DNA from: Thunnus maccoyii
Lineage: Eukaryota > Chordata > Actinopteri > Scombriformes > Scombridae
NCBI RefSeq assembly: GCF_910596095.1
Contig: NC_056544.1
Span: forward strand, 7,332,655-7,396,654
Direction of reading: 5' to 3'
DNA length: 64,000 bases
Part shown: positions 40,201-52,200 of the stretch, in pieces
Layout: the number at the start of each line of letters is the position of its first letter
How positions within the stretch are numbered: position 1 is the stretch's first letter
Position numbers and translations under genes: made by a program
The notes under the pieces: model-generated
Databases searched by the model: none
Told to the model about the DNA's origin: nothing
What the model saw: only the letters and a program-made list of their open reading frames with translations

Positions 40201-43200
40201 TCTAGTTGTTTTGTCATGTGAATGCTGATGACCTCATACTCTTTCTGTAGTGCATTTTTTGAATTTGCATCTATAGGAATGTAAATGGAAACAACAAACA
40301 CACTGGTGAATTCTCTAGGCAGATAATATAGTCAACATATTAACATTAAAATCTGGTAAACGCCGTCCATCCACTTTGACTGCATTTGAGCACCGGAGCA
40401 TCACTGATGTGAACACAGAGTCCGCCTCCCCTCCTCTTACCGGAGTCTTGTGTTCTGTTGGCACGGAACATGGTCCGCTCATGAAGTGCAATAGCTTGAT
40501 CTGGGATGTTGGGATGGAGCCCGGTCTCTGTAAAGATGTGGACACAACAGTCTCGGATTTCCCATTGCCGAGTTAGCCTGAGTCTTATTTCCTCCATTTT
40601 ATTTTCTCTGTGACCGGACATTAGCCAGAAGTAGGTTGGGTAGAGTAATAGCCTTAGGTCCAAGCTGGGTTAGCTTGGCTCTGATCCTGGCTCTCTTCCC
40701 TCTAACTACTACCCCCTCCTATTGAGACATCAACACATTCCTGTATCACTTAGTTCCACACACCATTATATTCTCAGGCACATCTAAAGTTACAAAACTA
40801 AATGATTAACCTTGACTGTTTGTCCACTTAGTAAGACTAAAAGAGTAGAATGAGACTAGAAGAGTAAAATAATGGTGTATATTCTTCTACAAAGAATATA
40901 AAAAAATAATTGATTTATCCCCAAAGTAAATGATTTTATAACTTGATTGGGACTATATTGGTAATGTCTGAACAGGTAAAAATTTCCCACAGTGTCCTTT
41001 TCCTCCTTGGCATTATTGAATTCATGTATTAGCTGTACACCCTTCTTAAACTGAAGCATAAATCACTTTTTCAGAGCTGAGGGAACAACTGAAGGCAAAA
41101 GAGGAGGAACACTCTCATGATCAGGCTGAGATCAAAGGTAAGTTAAGTCCTGGCATGTTGAGGTTGCTGCCACAAGAAATGAAAAAGAACATTACCTTAC
41201 ATTATGAATCTGTGTTTTGTACTAGCTCTGCAGAGTGAACTGAACCAGACGGAGGCGCAATGTTCAAGTTTTGAGCAGAAACTAAAAGGTGAGTGTTGTC
41301 TCAGTTGGTTTTTACTTACTGTCCGTGCTGGCCAACAATGTCTGAAAAACTGTGAACACTCTTTTGAATCTATTGTGGGAAATGAACGGGTTTATTGTCT
41401 ATTTTAAAGTTAAAAAACAGTAGTGTCCACGTCTTTGTCTGTCAATTTTAGCAAATGATTGGATTTTTCACCATACAGAGAGATGACATGATGTATAAAC
41501 CACATTAATTTTTAGCTGTTTTTATCCTCATAATAAAACAATGATATAACAAAAGGCACCATTGCAAGTGAGAATTTTGATGGCCAGTCTTTCTCTTTCC
41601 AAACAACAGAGCTACAGAGGAATCTGACATTAAAGAGTGAAGAATGCTCTGGACTTGAGGAAAGATATGAGCGTAAGTTGTTAACATGACTGCAGCTAAA
41701 CGCTCCGATGATTTATGTTCCAGTTTCACTTTTGATTTGGATTATGTGTCTGTTTCCATCAGAGGTAAAGACTGAATTTGAGCAGAAGATTGCAGAACTG
41801 AACAGAACTGGAGACTCCAAAGTGGCACTCAGTGAGTGAAGTTACAATATTGTCATTATGGCTTCAGTACAGTACAATATTCATATTTAGCTGAGATCTC
41901 ACCTTTTTCATGAGAGGTGTCCTCTGCTCAGTTCATCACCTGATAAGCTGTGTAATGATGTTTGCTTTGTTTTTCTGTGTCAGTTCTGAACGTGATAAAC
42001 CTGCATGATGATCTGAAGGCACTGGAAGATCTGATCTCCACCACAAAAGACCCAGACAAGGTCTCAGGTGAGTAACAGTGGTCACAGTCAATGTTTGACT
42101 CTGTTGTGCATTGAGAAATTTGTGTTCCTTACAATTATTATTTTTAAATATACAGGTAGAATAAGATCATTTCTCCTGTCTCCAAGACTCAAGAACTGAC
42201 AGAGTTCAGATCTCGCCACTAACAGTGAAACTATTGTTAAAGTTGAATGGTCTGATTTGGAAAATTATCTCACTGTGGTAGATTGTCAGAGTTGTCACTT
42301 TAAAGACTCTGTAGGAGACTGATGGCTGATGTTTTTCTGCCTCTCCTAGTCTTTCGCTTTATCTCCCCACAGAGCTGCAGAGGCAACTGGAGGAGAAGCA
42401 AGACGACCTGAACTCCAAGACTGAAGAAATAGAGAAACTGATGGCCAACCCCAAAATAAGTGAGCACATTGATTTGATACACTGTGATCATCAGGTCACT
42501 GTTTAAGTCCAAATCATTGTTAAAGGTGTAAATTCATAGTTGTTGCCAGATTTGTCACCACTTAAAATATCAAGTCTCTTGACCCCTTATAGACAGAAAC
42601 TAAACCCTTTGGGATTAATTAAGTACTCTATCCACTACTAGATAGTAGATATTACTTTCTACAAAGCTAAATGTGTTGAATGTTTGAGAGAAAAATTCCA
42701 GCTTTTACCCACAATGGATAAACTCAACCTAATATCGCTGCTTGCAATAACTCTGTTTATGCATCTCAGTGTGTTTCCTTGTGCTCTTTTCTTTAAGACA
42801 CCAAATCCACTGATGTTTTGATTATTAACCATCAGCCTGTTGTCAAGCAAAAAGTCCTGTTTCACACACCATAAATACTTGTTGACTTGACAGCAGTTGA
42901 TGTAGGTTATGGAAATATGGAGTAATAAATGGAGTAAATAGACATTTTGCATTTAATATCGAGGGCTGGTAAGACAGGTTTCTGAAGCAATAAACTCAGT
43001 CAAACCCACTGCATGTTTGTTTCTTTCAGTTTTAACAATCATTGAGCTGCAGAATGATATATGGGACCATCGGAAAAAGGCTGCTAATGAGACCACTGGT
43101 GACCAAATAAAAGGTCAGTCTGTTTTAAATGCTAATGTAACAATTCAGAGTGACATTATTTGACAAATCAAATCACAAAAGATAAAATGTAATCTCATCA

Positions 43201-46200
43201 AGGACTATTTTTTTGTTTTAGAGTTGCAAAACAGAGTGGATGGTCTTATCAGTGAGATCGATGACAAAGATGATGAAAACACAAAACTGAGTGAGTAGGA
43301 AATAAATTTGAGCAGAAAGATTCACAGACAAGCTGTCCTGTTTATATAAGATCTTATTACATTATTTACTATATTTTGACATCTTTGTGTGCTTCAGTGC
43401 TGAAAATCATGACGCTGCAGAGTCAAGTGGAATACTTGCAGAGACAGCTGTCAGAACACCAGAGGTCACAGACCGCTCAGGTAACCCGTAAGTATCTCTA
43501 ATTATCCTTTACAAATCCCATATTCATTCCAATCCATACAACTAAGATATAAAATGTTGTTATTGCATCCTGATTTTCTGTATATAACTAATTAATGTGT
43601 TTTAAATTTGTCTCAGAGCTCACAAACGAGCTCACAGCCAAGAAGAGAGACCTACAGAAATCAGTCAACGAGCTGAATGAGAATAATCAGAAAGATGCCA
43701 AACTGAGTAAGTAAAAAGGCAACAAGGTGTCTACATTCATTATTAAAAATAATCTGAAATCTTTTTTTCTCTAATCTTTCTAATTTCATTTCTGTGTTTC
43801 TCAGTTCTAACAATCACTGATCTGCACAACCAACTCAGAAACCTAGAAAAAGAAATGTGCGACGAAGCCCAAACAACTTCTTCTACAGTTGCTAGTGAGT
43901 GTCCTTTTCCTACTTGGCATTATTGAATTCATGTATTAGCTGTACACCCTTCTTAAGCTAAAGCATAAACTACCTTTCTAGAGCTGAGGGAAAAACTGAA
44001 GGCAAAAGAGGAGGAACACTCTCATGATCAGGCTGAGATCAAAGGTAAGTTAAGTCCTGGCATGTTGAGGTTGCTGCCACAAGAAATGAAAAAGAACATT
44101 ACCTTACATTATGAATCTGTGTTTTGTACTAGCTCTGCAGAGTAAACTCAATCAGACGGAGGAGCAGTGTTATAGTTTTGAGCAGAAACTAAAAGGTGAG
44201 TGTTGTCTCTGTTGGTTTTTACTTACTGTCCCTGCTGGCCAACAATGTCTGAAAAACTGTGAACACTCTTTTGAATCTATTGTGGGAAATGAACGGGTTT
44301 ATTATCTATTTTAAAGTTAAAAAAAACAGTAGTCTCCACGTCTTTGTCTGTCAGTTCTAGCAAATGATTGGATTTTGGATTTTTGATCTAGCTCCATCTT
44401 CAACTGTTCAAAATTTTATAAATCAACCAATCAGACGACTAATTTCTTTGGAAAATTGAGGCCTTAATGAGTGGCTTTTTTACTGTCCCATGAAAATTGA
44501 ACAGCCCACAGGAAGAGCTACAGGAATCATTGAATCTGTAAATAGATAAGTAAGGAAGGGGTTAAGAAATGTTTCAAGTCCTTTGTGGTATTTTGTAGAT
44601 TGTTATAGTCAACAGACTGCTTTTTGGAGCAGGTGGAGTTGCCCCCTGATGGCCATTAGAAAGAATGCAGGTTTAAGGCACTTCTGCATTGGCTTCACTT
44701 TTGAGACCCGGAACTACCTGCTTGGTTCTGCGTCTGAAAAGTGAAGCCAATGCGGAAGTGCCTTAAACCTACATTCTCTCTAATGGCCATCAGGGGTGAC
44801 ACCTCTGGCTCCAAAAAGAAGTCTTTTTGTGTAGAAGTCTATGAGAAAATGACCCTACTTCTCACTTGATTTATACCTCAGTAAACAGTTTCCTAATGAG
44901 TTTGTGGTCTCAATCGCTAGTTTCAAGTCTTCTTCAATACAACTTGATGTTCATTTTGTAAATTATGTTCCCATTTCATTTAAACTTGACAATAAAGCAG
45001 GGTATGATTTAGGGCGTGGCTATCTTGTGATTGAAAAGTTGCTACCACAGCGACAACATTGGTTAGGTAATGTAACCATGGCGTAACCCCAGATATAGGC
45101 GTAGCTGCCGCTATTTGCGTTTTGCATTTTTAGTTCATTACAGCTACTTGTAACATTATGGTCGCCTAAAAAAGTCTTGTTCAGCGTTTGGTTGTGCTAA
45201 AAGACCCTCTAAGGAATCAGCTGTTCAGTTTTTCCAGTAAGTACATTTTTTAAAATAGTTTTAAGCCTGTTTGTTGCCACCGAAAATTAGCATTAGCATT
45301 ATCACAGTTAACCATAGACTGTAAATGCACCGTGCTAAGCATCACTTCTGGCTCCAAAAATCCAAGATGGCAACGGTCAATGTCTATGGTTGTAGTTCTA
45401 AAGTGTTATTTTATTAATATTGTGGAAATTGTTTACCCAATGACAACTACTAACAGTTGACATATTAACAGATACTGTATATGGTCATTCAATTCATTCA
45501 GGGGCAATATTGCTCACTTACCCAATTCATCTTACAATCTGATATCTTTCTAAACCTGTCAATTATTTCAGGACAGGAGGTATTAGTTTTTCACATGCAT
45601 CACAATATAATCTAGATAAAAAATGATATGAAATTGGGTGTGTTATGAAGAGTGATTGGCTCACGATCTTGTGATTGCTGGGTAGCCTGCAGAAGTGGCT
45701 CAGATGGTGAAGCAAGTAGCCTAATAAGATGGAGAGAGGGCAACCCTGTCGAGACCTCCAGATAGGAAATCTTGCTGAGCAGATATTGCCGGTCAAAACC
45801 ACAGACATGGATAAAAGCTTTGATCCTAATATTTTGCTCTATATTTAGAATATACAGCTGATGTATATGTGTCCTTGTAGAACTGCAGAATGACCTGGAT
45901 GACAAAATGAAGGAGCTGCAGTCCAAATCTGACAGTGTTACTTCACTTGGTGAGTGAAGGACCTACATTACTGTTTTGTTCAAACTTCTCAGTACTGACC
46001 AAATGTCATTTCTGACCCATTCAATTTTCTCTGTCCATCCCAGTGGGAGTCTAGTTTATATTTTATTTTACTTAAGTGGAGCTTGAAGGATTTCCTCTCT
46101 GTTGACTAATAATGACACTTCATGATATCTGTTTTGACAATTTAAAGTAAAAATGAGCCATTGTTTCACACTGATATTTAGTTGATGTCCCATAACCTGG

Positions 46201-49200
46201 TCATACCAATCATCTTTGTCAAAATCTGATCTTTTAATTACATTGAAAAAAAAACTGTACACAGAAATGCAGTGTGTTGTGGATCTGGATGCAGGTAGTT
46301 TAAAGGATAATGGAAACATTAGACAGTCTGAATACTGCTCTTTAGTTTAACTGCTTAAGTCTGATTGTTTCAGCTCTTCAAATTTCCACATTAACCCTGC
46401 AACTTGAGGAGCTAAAGAGACAACTACAAAACACTGAATCCAAAACCAAGATAAAAGGTGAGTGTGTTTCATTGTCAATTCAATTCAGTTCAGGCACTTG
46501 TTTTATATTGTATGTAAAATAGCTACTTTGCGACTTAGTAACAGATCAACTTAACACTGATGTGAGGTACAAAGATCAGAGGACATCCAAGTTAAAAACC
46601 GTCTTTTTCTTTGATCTGCAGAGCTTCAAAAAATTATAGACGAGAAGAATGATGAGCTGGCCAAAAAAACAGAGGAGCTGAAAGCAAGAAGTGCTCAACC
46701 TCAAAAACGTGAGTACAACATAGAGGTTCTATCGATCTGGTTTATGTTTGCATTGATTAACAACCCACTGAAACAATCAAAATAACTGAATGATATGTAT
46801 AGTTAAGGTGGCAGGTGATACATGCTAGAATATGATTATTAATGTTAACTCTTCTTTCAGTTCTACAGATTATTGCAATACAAACAGAGATTGAGAAACT
46901 GGCGAATGTGGCAGAAAATGACACAGATTACTCTAAGATTAGCGGTGAGTGACAGAACTATATCTTGACAGCATATACGAAGGACTCCAGACCAAAAACA
47001 CTGTAAAAATTACAAGTTTTTCTAATAAACGGTTACATTAAACACATTACATGTGCTCTTATGAAATTATGTTTTGATGTTGTCATTTGTGTACAGCGCT
47101 CCAAAACCATCTGAATAATCTGATTAACGGAATTGAAGATGAAAAGGACGAAAATACTAAACTGAGTGAGTCATCATCAGAATTACAGTAAAATGAACTG
47201 GTCGTTGGTCTTGTATCCAGTGAATTTACAGTATCTAATCCAGTCTTTCTTCTGTTAGTGTTTCAGATATTGGCTCAACAAGATGAAATAGCAAGACTGA
47301 AGAAGCAAGAAGACAAACAGACAAAAGCACAATTAGAGAAAATTAAAGGTGGGGAGCAGTATATATTCCTTAAATGTATGCTTTATACTTTTTCATACAT
47401 TCTGAGGACCTAAACCACAATTCTGTCTTTCTTGAAGAACTGGAGAATGAACTGGAGGACGTCAGAAATCAGATAAAAGAAAAGACAACGGTGCTGGACT
47501 CAAGTGACACAAAGATTGGTGATCTTTGTAGGTGTTTTATTCAGCTGAACAAAAACAGAATAATTAATTTCCTTCAGGATATTAAAAGTAGCTTGTTTTG
47601 TCTTTTTTTTGTTTTTTAGCGGCTCAGATTATGGAACTTCACAAGAAAATCAAACCATTGGAAGACCAAATATCAGACCTCAAGGAAACAAACGCTGAGA
47701 ACCTTGCAGGTGAGGAACAAAATGTGACATTTCTACTGTTATACACCAAGAAATAAAACATTACATATAAACAGAGTTTTATTTTTAAGATGATATATTT
47801 TGTTGATCTCTAACTTGCTTTCAGAGATTCAGAAGAGACTGGAGTTAGCAAAGAGGCAACTGCAAGACAGTGAACTTCGGCTCAATGATGCAGATGCACA
47901 GAATTTTAACTTGAGTATGAAAATGTCTTATTTGCTAATGTTTCATGTCATGTCATTTGTTTCTTTTAAGGCCAATATAACATAGCAGCTGTGTTTGTGT
48001 GTCTGCTAGTGATGGAGATTGCTGAATTGAGGGCACAACTGAAAAAGGCTGAGAAAGGGCCATCCAAAGCTGCTGAAAGAAATATCAACGGTTTGTCAGT
48101 CTGTTACTTTCCTACTATTGTGTCTCTACTGTCATTCAGCACATTCAGTCTAAGGTGAAGAATAAATTAGGTTTGTCATACAGTTGTGATAATTTGATGT
48201 TTCTCTCCCAGAACTGACGCAACAACTACAAACACAACAAAAAGAGAACAAGAAACTCCAAAGCACAAATGAAGGTGTGTACTGTACATCCCAACTTTTT
48301 CAAACTTCTCCTCAAATACTTATTATTATGTTGGTTTGTGTTTGATACACATCCATGTTTCAACCTCCTCCCTCTGTCAGACTTAAAGCAAGAGGCCAAA
48401 GAACTAAAAATGTGCTACAACGATGCCACACTGTTAAATTATCTTTAAAGGTGCAGTGTGTAGGATTTAGTGGCATCTAGTGGTGAAGTTGCAGATTGCA
48501 ACCAACTAAATAGCCCTCACCCTCCCCTTCCAAGCATGTAGGTCAACGTACGGTGCCCGTGAAGCTCGCAAAAAACATGAAAGGCTCTCTCTAGAGCCAG
48601 TGTTTGGTTTTTCTGTTCTGGGCTACTGTAGAAACATGCTGGTGCAACATGGCGGGGTCCATGGAAGAGGACCCGCTCCCTATGTAGATATAAAGGGCTC
48701 ATTCTAAGGTAACGAAAACACAACGATTCTTATTTTCAGGTGATTGTACACTAATTGAAACATACTTATGAATATTATATTCCATTTCTGCCGAGTCCGT
48801 TCTGCTAGATGCCACTAAATTCTACACACTGCACCTTTAAGTAAAAACTCAGACTAATCAAGTAGAGTTCAATATGATATAGCTTTACTGTAAATTCAAA
48901 CAGTACATGGAGCAAATGAAAGAGAATTATGAAACACATTCATTTATACTAACTACTAACCCTTCCTATTGTGGAGTCAAACATTAACTCGCTCCCATCA
49001 CTGTACCTCTCTTGGCCTAACTCATTTATCAAGACACCATTATCTCGTGTCTTTGGGTACCTTCCACCATGATTAGCTGTTTTCCAGGAACGTACAGTGT
49101 TTTGCCTTCCTTAGTAGCCAATATCGTCATGCGAGGAGACATCAACACATTCCTGTATCACTTAGTTCCATACACCATTATATTCTCAGGCACATCTAAA

Positions 49201-52200
49201 GTTACAAAACTAAATGATTAACCTTGACTGTTTGTCCACTTAGTAAGACTAAAAGAGTAGAATGAGACTAGAAGAGTAAAATAATGGAGTATATTCTTCT
49301 ACAAAGAATATAAAAAAAGTAATTGCTTTATCTCCAAAGTAAATGATTTTATAACTTGATTGGTACTATATTGGTAATGTCTGGACAGGTAAAAATTTCC
49401 CACAGTGTCCTTTTCCTCCTTGGCATTATTGAATTCATGTATTAGCTGTACACCCTTCTTAAACTGAAGCATAAATTACTTTTCCAGGGCTGAGGGAACA
49501 ACTGAAGGCAAAAGAGGAGGAACACTCTCATGATCAGGCTGAGATCAAAGGTAAGTTAAGTCCTGGCATGTTGAGGTTGCTGCCACAAGAAATGAAAAAG
49601 AACATTACCTTACATTATGAATCTGTGTTTTGTACTAGCTCTGCAGAGTGAACTGAACCAGACGGAGGTGCAATTTTCAGGTTTTGAGCAGAAAGTAAAA
49701 GGTTAGTGTTGTCACTGTTGGTTTTTACTTACTATCCATGCTGGCCAACAATGTCTGAAAAACTGTGAACACTCTTTTGACTCTCTTATGGGAAATGAAC
49801 ACGTTTATTGTCTATTTTAAAGTAAAAAAACAGTAGTGTCCACATCTTTGTCTGTCAGTTTTAGCAAATGATTGGATTTTTCACCATACAGAGAAATGAC
49901 ATGATGTATAAACCACATTTCTTTTTAGCTGTTTTTATCCTCATAATAAAACAATGATATAACAAAAGGCACCATTGCAAGTGAGAATTTTGATGTCCAG
50001 TCTTTCTCTCTTTCCAAACAACAGAGCTACAGAGGAATCTGACATTAAAGAGTGAAGAATGCTCTGGACTTGAGGAAAGATATGAGCGTAAGTTGTTAAC
50101 ATGACTGCAGCTAAACACTCCGATGATTTATGTTCCAGTTTCACTTTTGATTTGGATTATGTGTCTGTTTCCATCAGAGGTAAAGACTGAATTTGAGCAG
50201 AAGATTGCAGAACTGAACAGAACTGGAGACTCCAAAGTGGCACTCAGTGAGTGAAGTTACAATATTGTCATTATGGCTTCAGTACAGTACAATATTCATA
50301 TTTAGCTGAGATCTCACCTTTTTCATGAGAGGTGTCCTCTGCTCAGTTCATCACCTGATAAGCTGTGTAATTATGTTTGCTCTGTTTTTCTGTGTCAGTT
50401 CTGAACGTGATAAACCTGCATGATGATCTGAAGGCTCTGGAGGATCTGATCTCCACCACAAAAGACCCAGACAAGGTCTCAGGTGAGTAACAGTGGTCAC
50501 AGTCAATGTTTGACTCTGTTGTGCATTGAGAAATTTGTGTTCCTTACAATTATTATTTTTAAATATACAGGTAGAATAAGATCATTTCTCCTGTCTCCAA
50601 GACTCAAGAACTGACAGAGTTCAGATCTTGCCACTAACAGTGAAACTATTGTTAAAGTTGAATGGTCTGATTTGGAAAATTATCTCACTGTGGTAGATTG
50701 TCAGAGTTGTCACTTTAAAGACTCTGTAGGAGACTGATGGCTGATGTTTTTCTGCCTCTCTTAGTCTTTCGCTTTATCTCCCCACAGAACTGCAGAGGCA
50801 ACTGGAGGAGAAGCAAGACGAACTGAACTCCAAGACTGAAGAAATAGAGAAACTGATGGCCAACCCCAAAATAAGTGAGCACATTGATTTGATACACTGT
50901 GATCATCAGGTCACTGTTTAAGTCCAAATCATTGTTAAAGGTGTAAATTCATAGTTGTTGCCAGATTTGTCACCACTTAAAATATCAAGTCTCTTGACCC
51001 CTTATAGACAGAAACTAAACCCTTTGGGATTAATTAAGTACTCTATCCACTACTAGATAGTAGGTAGTACTTTCTACAAAGCTAAATGTGTTGAATGTTT
51101 GAGAGAAAAATTCCAGTTTTTACCCACAATGGATAAACTCAACCTAATATCGCTGCTTGCAATAACTCTGTTTATGCATCTCAGTGTGTTTCCTTGTGCT
51201 CTTTTCTTTAAGACACCAAATCCACTGATGTTTTGATTATTAACCATCAGCCTGTTGTCAAGCAAAAAGTCCTGTTTCACACACCATAAATACTTGTCGA
51301 CTTGACAGCAGTTGATGTAGGTCATGGAAATATGGAGTAATAAATGGAGTAAATAGACATTTTGCATTTAATATCGAGGGCTGGTAAGACAGGTTTCTGA
51401 AGCAATAAACTCAGTCAAACCCACTGCATGTTTGTTTCTTTCAGTTTTAACAATCATTGAGCTGCAGAATGATATATGGGACCATCAGAAAAAGGCTGCT
51501 AATGAGACCACTGGTGACCAAATAAAAGGTCAGTCTGTTTTAAAGGCTAATGTAACAATTCAGAGTGACATTATTTGACAAATCAAATCACAAAAGATAA
51601 AATGTAATCTCATCAAGGACTATTTTTTGTTCTAGAGTTGCAAAACAGAGTGGATGGTCTTATCAGTGAGATTGATGACAAAGACGATGAAAACACAAAA
51701 CTGAGTGAGTAGGAAATACATTTGAGCAGAAAGATTCACAGACAAGCTGTCCTGTTTATATAAGATCTTATTACATTATTTACTATATTTTGACATCTTT
51801 GTGTGCTTCAGTGCTGAAAATCATGACGCTGCAGAGTCAAGTGGAATACTTGCAGAGACAGCTGTCAGAACACCAGAGGTCACAGACCGCTCAGGTAACC
51901 CGTAAGTATCTCTAATTATCCTTTACAAATCCCATATTCATTCCAATCCATACAACTAAGATATAAAATGTTGTTATTGCATCCTGATTTTCTGCATATA
52001 ACTAATTAATGTGTTTTAAATTTGTCTCAGAGCTCACAAACGAGCTCACAGCCAAGAAGAGAGACCTACAGAAATCAGTCAACGAGCTGAATGAGAATAA
52101 TCAGAAAGATGCCAAACTGAGTAAGTAAAAAGGCAACAAGGTGTCTACATTCATTATTAAAAATAATCTGAAATCTTTTTTTCTCTAATTTCATTTCTGT

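Larger units (their letters stand above)
40724..49135 (+). repeat. Repeat unit 2 of the large gene (8.4 kb, 24 exons)
   Basis: Exons 27-50: 41075-41137, 41226-41288, 41610-41672, 41763-41831, 41984-42067, 42373-42459, 43030-43113, 43222-43290, 43398-43487, 43617-43706, 43805-43894, 43982-44044, 44133-44195, 45881-45949, 46374-46457, 46622-46708, 46861-46944, 47097-47165, 47259-47348, 47438-47518, 47620-47709, 47825-47914, 48010-48090 and 48212-48274. They sum to 1,866 bp (622 residues), all phase 1-1. Example modules are [20 protein letters not shown] and [18 protein letters not shown]. Within the unit, exons 27-28 and their introns are repeated as exons 38-39, about 2,907 bp further on, which records an older internal duplication. 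A stop-bearing pseudo-exon and a MITE close the unit. Confidence 0.9.

Noticed and set aside
37961-40702. Host gene encoding a reverse transcriptase
   Set aside because: Endonuclease, linker and RT parts, the antisense position in an intron, and loss of catalytic residues show a dead LINE.
41505-41729. Repeated open frames on the - strand of the units (also 42300-42512, 45563-45926 and their copies)
   Set aside because: They recur only because the units are duplicated. They lie antisense to exons and introns of the + gene and show no protein similarity of their own.
44904-45086. 60-residue open frame repeated in three units (also 53306 and 61862)
   Set aside because: Part of the decayed transposon cluster in the long intron; no domain and no splice context.
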